Assembly (NCBI GenBank): GCA_021201665.1
Contig: JAJQEO010000080.1
Location: 1 to 63,847, forward strand
DNA: 63,847 bases
From: Lachnospiraceae bacterium
GTDB lineage: Bacteria; Bacillota; Clostridia; Lachnospirales; Lachnospiraceae
Reading direction: 5' to 3'
The notes under the pieces are model-generated. The model did no database searches and was not told the DNA's origin. It saw nothing but the letters and a program-made list of their open reading frames with translations. Shown here piece by piece: positions 30,301-36,513 of the stretch; position 1 is the stretch's first letter, and the number at the start of each line of letters is the position of its first letter. The translations under genes and the position numbers were made by a program.

Positions 30301-30595
30301 ATTGACCGCAATCGGGGAAAGACTGCTGCCAGACGCGGAACAGAAGCTGGAAAGCCTGCGCCAGCAGATGAAAAACGCGCAGGAAGAATTGAAAAAGCCG
30401 TTCCCGAAAGAGCAGGAGCTGGCTGAAAAATCTGTGCGCCTTGCAGAGCTGAACAGCCTCTTAAATATGGATAAGAAAGAGGATGTGGGTGCGATTGGTG
30501 CCGGCGAAAGAAGCAGTCCGAATCCGGATCATCAAAGCCAGGGTAATCCGGATCAATACAGGAGTGTACGACCCAAAATGGCTGCTTACCGATGA
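21341..30595 (+). CDS. Giant ICE protein: ArdC-like, N6-methylase-like and SNF2-type helicase domains
   Basis: The protein has 3084 residues from ATG 21341 (TAAGGAGG 8 nt upstream). Residues 1-100 resemble the ArdC/LtrC N-terminal ssDNA-binding domain (WMDYLDTAARLYRYS). Residues 330-445 are low-complexity and also encode TnpV in another frame. Two related segments (F-x-x-x-Y-G-T-G-G) lie near 535 and 765. A methylase-like domain has EPSCGVGNF at about 1590 and NVPFG at about 1653, in place of NPPY/F. The helicase has Walker A C-V-G-A-G-K-T at about 2267, D-E-S-H at about 2431 and GAGTNVQDR...EQREGRILRQGN from about 2735. Such proteins are common in Firmicute ICEs and are thought to protect or process incoming DNA. 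Confidence 0.9.
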   Translation: MAKINEVIKLAEDHAAEITSSPKKWMDYLDTAARLYRYSFEDSLLIHAQRPEATACAEFDVWNKKMNCWIKRGSKGIALIEKQTGSRPRLRYVFDVSDTVPSRNGRHPVLWQLEERHQEIIKEHLLDTYEIPDYYSESLQSVLLGVAKVQTENYFDDAVESLLSEPEAASLGTESEKVRSEFRILMAMSIFYTVSKRCGLDMGNYLEADDFRDIVKYRDIGLLAHLGDAVWQASEPVLIDIGRTVRKILLEESRDKVANQNRGDYNTPNKANQETEGSETIQSTVQEPEKPESIQSAVREPEEQEEINQTIRKAEEPETNYTAERKGGNDHESELLSQRRLPVSESDDHGRDAGGEHREIRDASGDLPEGEQAGDVFVTPAERETEQLSGRGRESGAGETGSPDGGVAESISGTGQERPTGVGGTPEQPEGDGGRDYLSGTDLHLIDDQTEEENRTAVDEAEMEIVSALSLPVIPTMEEQIRDIEERQAALYAGEISIPAEVVDEILRTGGNKTHSQLRLIHNFMSEQTDEEHTEFVRTEYGTGGKGFEIDGTEYSAWFDPSGMQIAVGHTVHDQILDKAFISWEDVSRRIHQLLKQGEYAPQPVLDSARGTVLREHAQSLAYFKMEMAEGVAEQVFADMEPFTGGFPDVEEKLTELLSQREFLTDLNARLQGFANVYESNHDLMRTHFYKPEKVLRQFQLLALEAIPYQARPGFMWQEHKAFITQDEIDAYLSRGGSFSDGRLSTYSFYLRNDSVGERTDFIKEKYGTGGQSNALSGADDSWADYDSKGLRLSKYGIRNPDTEILLPWKKVAQRVGFLIDKGRFLSAADYDHMAEYERNTMAARILNFYWRIPIEIERPFSYQPDGVLAYDGSKEDIVAMLAEPEERKELLKSMDKALAALPSDFDGYEDKSRILVDMRGYVDGSFTLFPDKRVEVSTPIENRQMTLFDYMGADAFSLEGDGQEKEEPQQEALKKPETVSAETADKVRPEIENVDLEEETLSETEPAEPKTVEAETVISTGQGTFEHYLSVIKEVVLQDTAYQNACRNSDRENAKIEGDAAVKRAVDSLADMELYRLYYDDPESKTRLHEAVFDATYPMLSRREEEEQFTVQKLSETAAEEYNAIKKRYQNTLVGFEQHGYFEFYGEDAKLVSQIIHSRLFDKPMESGTLPFTAFPVKQWMVFSGMIREKGESIALMSERANGTHRLMKYFSWKDYLPVDETVHIDGREFRIDRVDYQNGVVSLQDMTMAKEARYPIFRSESVAFVRSYYENEEPTFDFSTEIRVMDAVEQAGVGHDDFSGEQMDVIYDAAQKELDLEPIINPDFSPEQMQLLEDAEERQREEGSDLSPDVIETLSVDVMTQEEIDAARERYQLPVNEGNTEQAGAAEIIEVDNRDKNDAENPENLKLRSIVLELNPQERGDEPDYPIETEEPEEKEQQEAAKVTEITDAEGNVPVPQEDLKVETGEQERINFRITDDDLGAGGQKTKFRANIDAIHLLKTLESEDRLATAEEQAVLSRYVGWGGIPQAFDDSADGWKKEYQELQSALTGEEYKEARASTLNAFYTSPTVIKAMYEALERMGLKSGNVLEPSCGVGNFMGLVPESMNGIKMYGVELDNVSGRIAQQLYQQNTISVQGFETTKYPDNFFDCVVGNVPFGAYKVHDSRYDRQNFLIHDYFIAKSLDLVRPGGVVAVITSSGTMDKRDNSVRKYIGNRADLLGAVRLPKDAFLRNANTNVVADILFLQKRDRANIASPPWVELAATPEGYAINSYFVQNPEMVLGELTTESTQYGRQEVTVKPIEGADLSEQLHWAVSRINGIITEYEIADDELVEDTTIIPADPLVKNFSFTEKDGEVYYRENSQMRKMSLSKDAKARVLGMIGLRDTIRELIDCQLNDGSNQEVEELQKKLGSLYDTFTAAYGLINSKTNKRAFSNDNSYSLLASLEMLDEDGNLERKADIFTRRTIRQAEPVKSVDTASDALALSIGEKAGVDLPYMAGLLGTPGEYDRIIQDLQGVIFLDPTEALQDDVTVGWHTADDYLSGNVRSKLQTAEQYAAEDERFAVNVEYLKKVQPKDLDASEIEVRLGATWVKIEYIQEFMEELFQLSWWARDLIKVQYSKQTGQWQITGKTRDGRNVKANSSYGTNRANGYRLLEDALNLRDTKIYDTVTEDGKEKRILNRNETTLAQQKQEMIKEAFKDWIFRDMARREDICRTYNSLFNSIRPREYDGSHIRFVGMNPEITMMEHQRNAVAHILYGNNTLLAHCVGAGKTFEMTAAAMESIRLGLARKCLFVVPNHLTQQWGSDFLRLYPGANVLVATKKDFEPLNRKKFCSRIATGQYDAIIIGHSQFERIPLSVERQAASIERQIDDITFALADADSEGLGKRSFTVKQLEKTRRSLETKLAKLNDRSRKDDVVTFEQLGVDRLFVDESHFYKNMFLYTKMHNVAGIAQTDAQKSSDMFMKCQYMDEITGGKGVTFATGTPISNSMVELYTIMRYLQYNTLQDMGLGNFDAWAASFGETVTAVELSPTGTGYQAKTRFARFYNLPELISVFRECADVQTADMLNLPVPEAEYIDEKLQPSQIQKDMVSTFSKRADAVKNREVDSSVDNMLKITTDGRKLALDQRLLNDMLPDYEDSKVSCCVENIYSIWKETKEKRLTQLVFSDLSTPKSDGSFNIYDDLRDKLTAKGVPPEEIAFIHTADTEIKKEELFKKVRTGQVRILVGSTAKMGAGTNVQDRLIALHHLDVPWKPSDLEQREGRILRQGNRNEKVKIYRYVTEGTFDAFSWQTLETKQKFISQIMTSKSPVRSAEDVDDTALTYAEIKALATSNPYIKEKMSLDVDVSKLKLLKANYKSQFYQLESDVAKKYPGEIKATEQYIVGLKADAEAVKAIPALDKDHFSMTVNGIVYTEYKDAGESIVNAAIAMKAAGAKGVIGEYHGFSMETDFDMFTRQYILTLRKDGGSYRVELGRDPSGNIIRINHALTAIGERLLPDAEQKLESLRQQMKNAQEELKKPFPKEQELAEKSVRLAELNSLLNMDKKEDVGAIGAGERSSPNPDHQSQGNPDQYRSVRPKMAAYR
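22332..22676 (+). CDS. tnpV: TnpV-like protein, encoded in the +1 frame inside the giant gene
   Basis: The 114-residue protein starts MNLNYYRSGDYLYPNLTI and continues with the family's I-G-K-Y-G-M-L-R-x-x-Y-L-K-E, L-L-L-x-G-K-L-N-S-Y-L-A-E and QLAWVAHQN motifs, ending ELIYI. This is full-length for TnpV of Tn4451/Tn1549-like elements. It has its own strong site AAAAGGAGG 8 nt before ATG 22332. The whole gene lies inside the giant methylase/helicase gene, shifted +1. The host frame there is disordered (Gly, Glu, Arg, Asp), while the TnpV frame has normal codon use, so TnpV is probably the conserved product of this stretch. TnpV's biochemical role is not established. Confidence 0.85.
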   Translation: MNLNYYRSGDYLYPNLTITDETPEENIGKYGMLRETYLKENKRGMYSSLLLKGKLNSYLAEVERVAQERLEVLMEGLQKAYPGPDKSDQLAWVAHQNSLKEMAEETIYQELIYI

Positions 30596-30650
30596 GAAGG
30601 GACAGATGATGCAGAGTGACAAGCCGTGGATTCTGATGATTTGTATTTAG
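30489..30650 (+). CDS. Possible small protein overlapping the giant gene's 3' end
   Basis: A GTG at 30489, 6 nt after GAAAGAGG, opens a 53-residue frame ending at TAG 30650. The sequence includes the segments AKEAVRIRIIKARVIRI and GVYDPKWLLTDEKG. Composition and codon choice look coding. It overlaps the last 107 nt of the giant gene in another frame. It could instead be a displaced end of the giant protein after an old frameshift. I do not recognise the family. Confidence 0.4.
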   Translation: MRLVPAKEAVRIRIIKARVIRINTGVYDPKWLLTDEKGQMMQSDKPWILMICI

Positions 30651-30743
30651 CCGGGTAAGGAGCTTACGTGCAATTTCCTGCGCAAAATGGAAAAAGCCTG
30701 GTTCCGACTTATACGGATTAGAGATATTCGGGAAAGGAGACTT

Positions 30744-32300
30744 ATGACAACACAGGAATTTTATGAAATGAAAAGAAAAAATGAGACGGAGCTTCTTGCT
30801 GAACTGGACAGGCTGAAGGCTCATGGTGCAGAGGTGGGGTACCAATATTCAGACCGTGTGGATTTTTCACGATCAGACTATTGGTTCAATGTCGAGATTG
30901 ATTCCGCGTATGGGGTGATTCATGAACACTATTTTTCATGTAAAACGCTTGATGCCCTGAAGGAAGCGCTTACATGGCTTGTCAATGACACAAAGTTTTC
31001 TGAGGTCGTTGCTTTCGTGAAGGACAGAGCCTACGTCACATTCCGGAGCAGGGGAGATATCGAAACCTTTGATGATTATTACAGAGATTATTTCCGTTTT
31101 GCCGAGGATGTGAGGGAGACGTATCCAGAACTGGCAGACCGCTTGTTCACGAAAGAACAGATGAAAGAAGTCTACCAGGCGATAATAGACAAGAAGGAAT
31201 ATTCCCAGTTTGATAGCTGGCTGCAGGATATGTGCAGGGCAGGACTTGTCTACAGCTGTCATAAAAAGTATGTTCCTGTGAAAAAAGAAAGGAAGGCATA
31301 TATGGAACGCAAAGAAGAAATGAAAAATAAAACAGATGCTTTAGAAACGGATACCGGTTACCCGCCCGTTTACAGAGGAAGCTATTTTTATGCGCGGGAA
31401 CATGGGGAAGTGGATAGGTATCAGCACTCTAATCACCTGAATGAAATTTGCTGTAACGGTATCGAAGAAGCAATTCGTGATAACTATGATGGAATAAGGC
31501 TGAACGAAAAGGCGGTGACTTCCGTTATAGAAGAATTCGGTGCAGAGCGGGTTGCTTTTGTGCTGGCGTCTACGGTTTTATACAAAAGCTACGACGGCAG
31601 ATTCTCACCAGAAAATAAAAAGTGGGCGGCTGGCATCTGCCCGGAAATGGCTGCAGAAATGCAACAATCAAACCCGGTACAATTAATCCGGCCGCATACC
31701 CAGGTAACAAGCCATCCTGCTGTATTGGATGGCTTTATCAATCTGTTCCGCAGCGAGGTAAATCGAGCTGAACAGAAGAAAGAAGCAGAGTATATGCTTC
31801 TGAATGGCAGCGTGGATTCCTTTGGAATCTATCAGATTAATCGGAATGGTGCAGGGCGGGAGTATCTGTTTGAAGGCACGAGACTGTTGCAAAAAATGAA
31901 CCATAAGGTAAATGGTGCAGATTATGATCTGATTTATGTCAGCAATCTTTCAAAGACAGAAACTCTTTCAGAGACAGAAACACTGGATATGATTTTTGAA
32001 CGGTTTAATCTGAATGTTCCGGAAGATTTTACAGGACATTCCCTTTCAGTGAGCGATGTAATTCTGATCAACCGTGATGGTAGGCCCAAAGCTTGCTTTG
32101 TGGACAGCATTGGATTTACCGAACTGCCTGATTTTGTGCAGGAACGGCAGAATGTGATCGGCTATGCCAGAAATGGGGAAATGCAGAAGTATGACGAGAG
32201 CCGACCACGGAATCTGGCGCAGGAGAAGGAAGGAGACAGACAGGGAAACAAGTCAGATAATAAAACAGTTCAGAGAGAAATAAAACACAAAGCGCGTTGA
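30744..32300 (+). CDS. DUF3849/YodL domain ICE protein
   Basis: The protein has 518 residues from ATG 30744 (GAAAGGAGA). An N-terminal uncharacterised domain (about 1-180) is followed by DUF3849 at about 205-310 (PVYRGSYFYAREHGEVDRY...LYKSYDGRFS). A YodL-like domain lies at about 360-475 (SFGIYQIN...F-E-x-x-x-L-L-Q-K...GHSLSVSDVI...CFVDSIGF). These modules are usual partners of the giant helicase in Lachnospiraceae ICEs; their biochemistry is unknown. The preceding 90 nt hold a small GTAAG-GAG-CTTAC hairpin. Confidence 0.85.
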   Translation: MTTQEFYEMKRKNETELLAELDRLKAHGAEVGYQYSDRVDFSRSDYWFNVEIDSAYGVIHEHYFSCKTLDALKEALTWLVNDTKFSEVVAFVKDRAYVTFRSRGDIETFDDYYRDYFRFAEDVRETYPELADRLFTKEQMKEVYQAIIDKKEYSQFDSWLQDMCRAGLVYSCHKKYVPVKKERKAYMERKEEMKNKTDALETDTGYPPVYRGSYFYAREHGEVDRYQHSNHLNEICCNGIEEAIRDNYDGIRLNEKAVTSVIEEFGAERVAFVLASTVLYKSYDGRFSPENKKWAAGICPEMAAEMQQSNPVQLIRPHTQVTSHPAVLDGFINLFRSEVNRAEQKKEAEYMLLNGSVDSFGIYQINRNGAGREYLFEGTRLLQKMNHKVNGADYDLIYVSNLSKTETLSETETLDMIFERFNLNVPEDFTGHSLSVSDVILINRDGRPKACFVDSIGFTELPDFVQERQNVIGYARNGEMQKYDESRPRNLAQEKEGDRQGNKSDNKTVQREIKHKAR

Positions 32301-32331
32301 AAAACCCGAAAGATAACAGGAGGAAAGCAGT

Positions 32332-32505
32332 ATGGTGATTTGTAAATTTAAAGAGCAGCCAGAAAAAATGACAGACAGAGTTCGCGCGTATGCGGAGGCT
32401 ATGGAAAGGCTTCAGGAGAAACAGAAAAGACCGGAAGAAACATCTGACGAAGCGAATAGCAACAGACCAGAAGGAAGAGCAGGCGAGGTGGATGAAAATG
32501 AGTGA
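32332..32505 (+). CDS. Small ICE protein, 57 residues
   Basis: The ATG at 32332 follows AACAGGAGGAAAGC. The product begins MVICKFKEQPEKMTDRVRAY and is charged and helical. Its stop overlaps the start of the DUF5688 gene by 8 nt (ATGAGTGA), a classic coupling arrangement, which supports it being real. No family recognised. Confidence 0.6.
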   Translation: MVICKFKEQPEKMTDRVRAYAEAMERLQEKQKRPEETSDEANSNRPEGRAGEVDENE

Positions 32506-33652
32506 ACGGACGAATGAAAATATGAGTTTTGACGAATTTTGTGCTTATGCGGAAGGCCATATCAAAGAGTATCTTCCGGATACCTATCAGGAATGGAAAA
32601 CAAAGATTATAGATCTTACAAGGCCGTCCGGTGAAGTAAAGGCGCTTACAATCCGATCCCCGGAGTCAAATATTGCACAGATGATTTATCTTGACAATTT
32701 CTACAGTAGCTACCAGCAGGGACGGGAGCTGCCGCTTCTGATGGAGAAAATTTCATCCATGCAGATTGCCTATGATAAACGGTTTCCGGAAGGAGCAATC
32801 CTGGGATCAAACAGTATGCCTGAGATTATGGAGAGTGCGGCAAACTGGGACACTGCGCGAGAATCTGTGCTCATGGAGGCGGTGGGATGCAGTAAAAGCG
32901 GCACGATGCTCGCGGGGCAGCCGCATACGCGTATGGGAGATCTTGCCGTAATCTATAAAGTTGTGCTGGGACATGATACGGAAGATCGAGTTGAGATTTC
33001 TATCACAAACCAGATGATGTCCTGCTATGGGATCACACTGGAAGAACTTCATGAGCAGGCAGCGAAAAATATGGAAAAGCTTTATCCTGCGCATCTTTAT
33101 GACTTGAATGGTGTTGTAGAGACAACAATGGATATTTCCACTCCGGATAAAACCGAGAATTTTCTTGACCATAAGAATCCCATAGATAAAACGATGCTGG
33201 TGCTGACAAACCAGGATCGGATATATGGCGCGTGCGTGCTGTTTTATCCGGGCATATTAGATCAGATAAATGCCATGTGTCCGGAAGGCTTTTATATCGC
33301 CCCTTCTTCTGTGCATGAATCTATCATCATCCCCAAAGCTGAGTGGATAGATGTTAAATGTGTGGATGACATGATTAAGGATATCAATGAAGCTTGTGTA
33401 CATCCAGAAGAACAGCTTTCCGACTACACACATGAATATGATCCGGTCAGTAAAACGATATATGCACCGAGCCTTGGACAGAGTCCGAAACTATTGGAGG
33501 TAAAACAGGAAGACCAGATGTCACATGAAGCTTTCGGTCAGATGCCGGATTCTCTGGAGAAAACGCAGGCGGCTGCAGAATTGTACGCAAGTGTGCAAAT
33601 GAAGGATGCCGAACAACAGAAAAAAGCACAGAGGAATCGGTCTGCACGGTAG
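32498..33652 (+). CDS. DUF5688 family protein
   Basis: The 384-residue protein starts at ATG 32498, coupled to the small gene upstream. The conserved C-terminal part (YGACVLFYPGILDQI...FYIAPSSVHESIIIP) matches DUF5688 proteins common in Firmicute mobile elements and beside phage genes. The middle repeats short beta-like segments (V-E-I-S-I-T-N-Q-M-M). Function is unknown. It belongs to the relaxase-to-VirD4 block of the ICE. Confidence 0.8.
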   Translation: MSERTNENMSFDEFCAYAEGHIKEYLPDTYQEWKTKIIDLTRPSGEVKALTIRSPESNIAQMIYLDNFYSSYQQGRELPLLMEKISSMQIAYDKRFPEGAILGSNSMPEIMESAANWDTARESVLMEAVGCSKSGTMLAGQPHTRMGDLAVIYKVVLGHDTEDRVEISITNQMMSCYGITLEELHEQAAKNMEKLYPAHLYDLNGVVETTMDISTPDKTENFLDHKNPIDKTMLVLTNQDRIYGACVLFYPGILDQINAMCPEGFYIAPSSVHESIIIPKAEWIDVKCVDDMIKDINEACVHPEEQLSDYTHEYDPVSKTIYAPSLGQSPKLLEVKQEDQMSHEAFGQMPDSLEKTQAAAELYASVQMKDAEQQKKAQRNRSAR

Positions 33653-33747
33653 TTTGTGAAAATACCGGGTGCGGCAAAGTGTGCAAGCCCTTCAGGACTG
33701 AGAGACAGAAGGTTGCTATTGGCTTGTTCATTTTGTCCTGAGAAAGG

Positions 33748-34371
33748 ATGATGGAGATGGAAATGGATCGGCAGCAGGAAAAACTAACCGAGCAGATCAG
33801 GAAGGCAAAAGAGCAGCTGAAAAAGCTGGAAGAAAAAGACGCGAATTTAAAAAGGCGGATAAAGGAAAAGCGAGAAAAAGAACTGGCAGCGTGGACAGCA
33901 AAATTCGACAAAACCATTCAGCCTCTTATTGAACGGATGTTTGGAGCGGACTATTTTGAAAATATTCAGCCGGAAGAAGCCGTACAGCATTTTTCTTTTT
34001 TGAGTGAATTTTATGATGTGCCATTGCCGGAAGGTGACAGGGAAACCCCGGAGAGTCTGAAAGAAACGACAGAATTGCCAGTGGACAATTCTGCGATGCA
34101 GGATGGCGGGGCAGCACCAGCGGAAAGCGATCAGGGACATGAGACAGATAAGAGTGTACCGGATAACACATCAGAGCTGGATTATGACACCTTTGATGGT
34201 TTTTCAGAACGGAGGATGGAACACGACATTTCGGATGAGACGATAGAGCAGGGAATGGAACATGACATTTCGGATGAAGCAATAGAGCAGGGAATGGAAT
34301 GTGGCTCATCGGGTATCGCATCCGGGCAGGAGACAGTCTGCGGCACTTTGGAAGAGTACGAGGAGGTATAA
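33748..34371 (+). CDS. Coiled-coil ICE protein (DUF3847-like N-terminus)
   Basis: The 207-residue protein begins with a charged coiled coil (about 10-55, QQEKLTEQIRKAKEQLKKLE), like DUF3847-type proteins near mobilisation genes. The C-terminal half is acidic and holds a near-exact internal duplication (MEHDISDE-x-IEQG twice), seen in the DNA around 34216-34290. Several ATGs occur at the start; the first follows GAGAAAGG. Function unknown. Confidence 0.65.
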   Translation: MMEMEMDRQQEKLTEQIRKAKEQLKKLEEKDANLKRRIKEKREKELAAWTAKFDKTIQPLIERMFGADYFENIQPEEAVQHFSFLSEFYDVPLPEGDRETPESLKETTELPVDNSAMQDGGAAPAESDQGHETDKSVPDNTSELDYDTFDGFSERRMEHDISDETIEQGMEHDISDEAIEQGMECGSSGIASGQETVCGTLEEYEEV

Positions 34372-34377
34372 AAGCAT

Positions 34378-34944
34378 ATGAATATACAGGCAGATATGAA
34401 AATATTAAACAGGGACGATATTATGGCGACCGGAACGGTGACGATTGATGGTCTGATTACGATCAATGAAGTGATTGTCCGGAATATTACGCGGAACGAC
34501 GGCACAAAAGATTGTGTCGTTTTTTTGCCTCGCAGAAAAACGGGGGAAAATGAGTGGAAGGACGTGTTTGAAGTCAGCAAGGAAGTGAAAAAAGAGATTG
34601 ACGCCGCAGTGGGGAGCAGCATAAAAGAGGCGCTCCGTATTGGCTATGAAGAGCCGAAGGTGGAAGCTTCCGTGACGGTTTATCTGAAAAATGATCTGCT
34701 CGGTTATGCGACGCTGAACTATGAAAATGAAATTACGATCAGAAATATCCGGATTTACAAAGCGGATAACCAGTATGGTATTCGTCTGGTCTATCCGTCC
34801 TATAAAGGGGAGAAGGATGAAAAATGGCATAACCTGGTAAGTGTAGACGGATTTCTATTTGATGATGTGTTTTGCCAGAAGGTCAGTGAAGCGTATGAGA
34901 AGAAAGTAAAAACCATGCCGGCGAATCGGAGGGCTGCAATATGA
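34378..34944 (+). CDS. Protein with two SpoVG-like domains
   Basis: The 188-residue protein contains two SpoVG-type nucleic-acid-binding folds in tandem. The first (about 18-75) has I-T-I-N-E-V-I-V-R and V-V-F-L-P-R-R. The second (about 100-160) has N-E-I-T-I-R-N-I-R-I-Y and I-R-L-V-Y-P-S. SpoVG proteins are usually about 95 residues with one domain, so this is a duplicated, ICE-adapted version. It overlaps the next gene by 4 nt. A role in regulating or binding transferred DNA is inferred. Confidence 0.75.
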   Translation: MNIQADMKILNRDDIMATGTVTIDGLITINEVIVRNITRNDGTKDCVVFLPRRKTGENEWKDVFEVSKEVKKEIDAAVGSSIKEALRIGYEEPKVEASVTVYLKNDLLGYATLNYENEITIRNIRIYKADNQYGIRLVYPSYKGEKDEKWHNLVSVDGFLFDDVFCQKVSEAYEKKVKTMPANRRAAI

Positions 34945-36497
34945 GCGAAGTGCAGGATGCCTGCCAGATCGTGCTTGTGACTGGGAAGAGCGCATACTGG
35001 ATTGGGAAAATTTCAATGAAAATCACCATGATGATTATGAAGCTGATGAACACGATTTATCTGGCAAAATGGAAAGGTGCGACGACGCTCAATCGTTTCC
35101 GGAATATTAAGGGCGATGATTTTATGTTCATCAATGCTTCAACCGAGGACAGGGGACTCCTGCAGCGGATAGAAAAAGAGATGGAAGACCATGGAATATT
35201 GTTTGCGCGTCTCCCGGATCTGTGCGGTGGGGATGGCCGCACACAGTATGTTATTTCTCCATCTGATGCGGCTAAATTCAAAGCGTTTCTGCTCGATCAT
35301 AATGCCGGAAAATACAGAGATGTCAAAGTCGGCCCGATCTCCGCAGAGGATTATGCCCGCACAGGGGTAGACCGAAATGGTCAGGAGACACCCGAAATGC
35401 AGAGCCTTACAAGGTCAGCCAACGAAACACTGCAGGAACAGAGGCAAATCGGGATGCGTCAATCAGCAGGTATGCTTACCATGCAGGAAGATGCGCCCCA
35501 CGCCTGGCGGATATTCCGAACATGGCGGACACGCGGGGAAACTATTACACAGTCTGTCTCAGAGCGGACAGAACTGCCGCTGACATCACCAACGGTGCAA
35601 TATAATCTGATCCGACATGATCAGCAGGCAACCGGTCGCAGCGATATCTCCTGGATATCGAAAACACCGCTCAAGCAGCATGAGAAATGGTCGATGTATG
35701 AGATGCCGGATGGAATCCATACGGTAATCATCCCCAAAACAGACCAGTTTCAGGTGGCAACGAAAAATGGTGTGTTTTACCGAGCGGCGGTTTATAATGA
35801 GCGTATGTACCAGATCGTGAATATGAAAAATGGAACAATGAAACTTTCTTCCGGCTATGAAGTGGCAGAAGCGATGAAAAAACCAGATATATGGACAGAG
35901 AATGAGCGGCTGAAAAACCTGGCACATAATCGGAATCTGGATGTAGAGATAGATAAAAACAAAGCAGAAAGCAGGGAATCGGACGGAACGGTATCTTTGG
36001 GATATGCAGAAAGAGATATTGCGAGGGAAACAGAAACGCGTGTAGAATCAGGGAAATCTGATATAGTACCGAAAGCATCGGAACTCACGATTACCGGGCC
36101 AATCGGTGACCTGGGTGAGCTTGGCATTCGCGATACCTATTACGTGGTGGTTTCTAAGGACGGGAATCAGGAGCATTATGTAGAATTCCCCTATGCGGAC
36201 TGTGAATTGTCCGCAGACAGGAAAACGTTGACAGTGCAGCTGCGGGATGACCAGAATTATGATGTCTTTTACAATGACGCAGGAAGGATTACCAGGGAGA
36301 AGATAAATGGCTCAGATCTTCGGAGCCGATATAATTCCGAGGCTCATTCTTTTGTCAGCGGGAAGGATTTTGTGAAAAACAGAGAAAGAACGGAACCAGA
36401 GCTGCGCTTTCCAGAGGAGAAGTCGAGGAACGGAAAGCAAAAGAAGAATCCTGCAGTGAAGCGTACACGACCTGTAAGGCCGCATAACAGACGATAG
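34941..36497 (+). CDS. PcfB-like (DUF3801) relaxosome adaptor with extra C-terminal module
   Basis: The protein has 518 residues. The N-terminal 120 resemble PcfB/DUF3801 (ASTEDRGLLQRIEKEMEDHG, then Y-V-I-S-P-S-D-A-A-K-F-K-A-F), which bind the relaxosome and the coupling protein. The gene directly precedes VirD4, as pcfB precedes pcfC. Residues about 380-470 form the module shared with the relaxase C-terminus (ELSADRKTLTVQLRDDQNY). The tail is very basic. The start overlaps the SpoVG gene stop (ATGA). It may bridge relaxase and coupling protein through the shared module. Confidence 0.7.
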   Translation: MSEVQDACQIVLVTGKSAYWIGKISMKITMMIMKLMNTIYLAKWKGATTLNRFRNIKGDDFMFINASTEDRGLLQRIEKEMEDHGILFARLPDLCGGDGRTQYVISPSDAAKFKAFLLDHNAGKYRDVKVGPISAEDYARTGVDRNGQETPEMQSLTRSANETLQEQRQIGMRQSAGMLTMQEDAPHAWRIFRTWRTRGETITQSVSERTELPLTSPTVQYNLIRHDQQATGRSDISWISKTPLKQHEKWSMYEMPDGIHTVIIPKTDQFQVATKNGVFYRAAVYNERMYQIVNMKNGTMKLSSGYEVAEAMKKPDIWTENERLKNLAHNRNLDVEIDKNKAESRESDGTVSLGYAERDIARETETRVESGKSDIVPKASELTITGPIGDLGELGIRDTYYVVVSKDGNQEHYVEFPYADCELSADRKTLTVQLRDDQNYDVFYNDAGRITREKINGSDLRSRYNSEAHSFVSGKDFVKNRERTEPELRFPEEKSRNGKQKKNPAVKRTRPVRPHNRR

Positions 36498-36513
36498 ACA
36501 GGGGTGAGTAATT

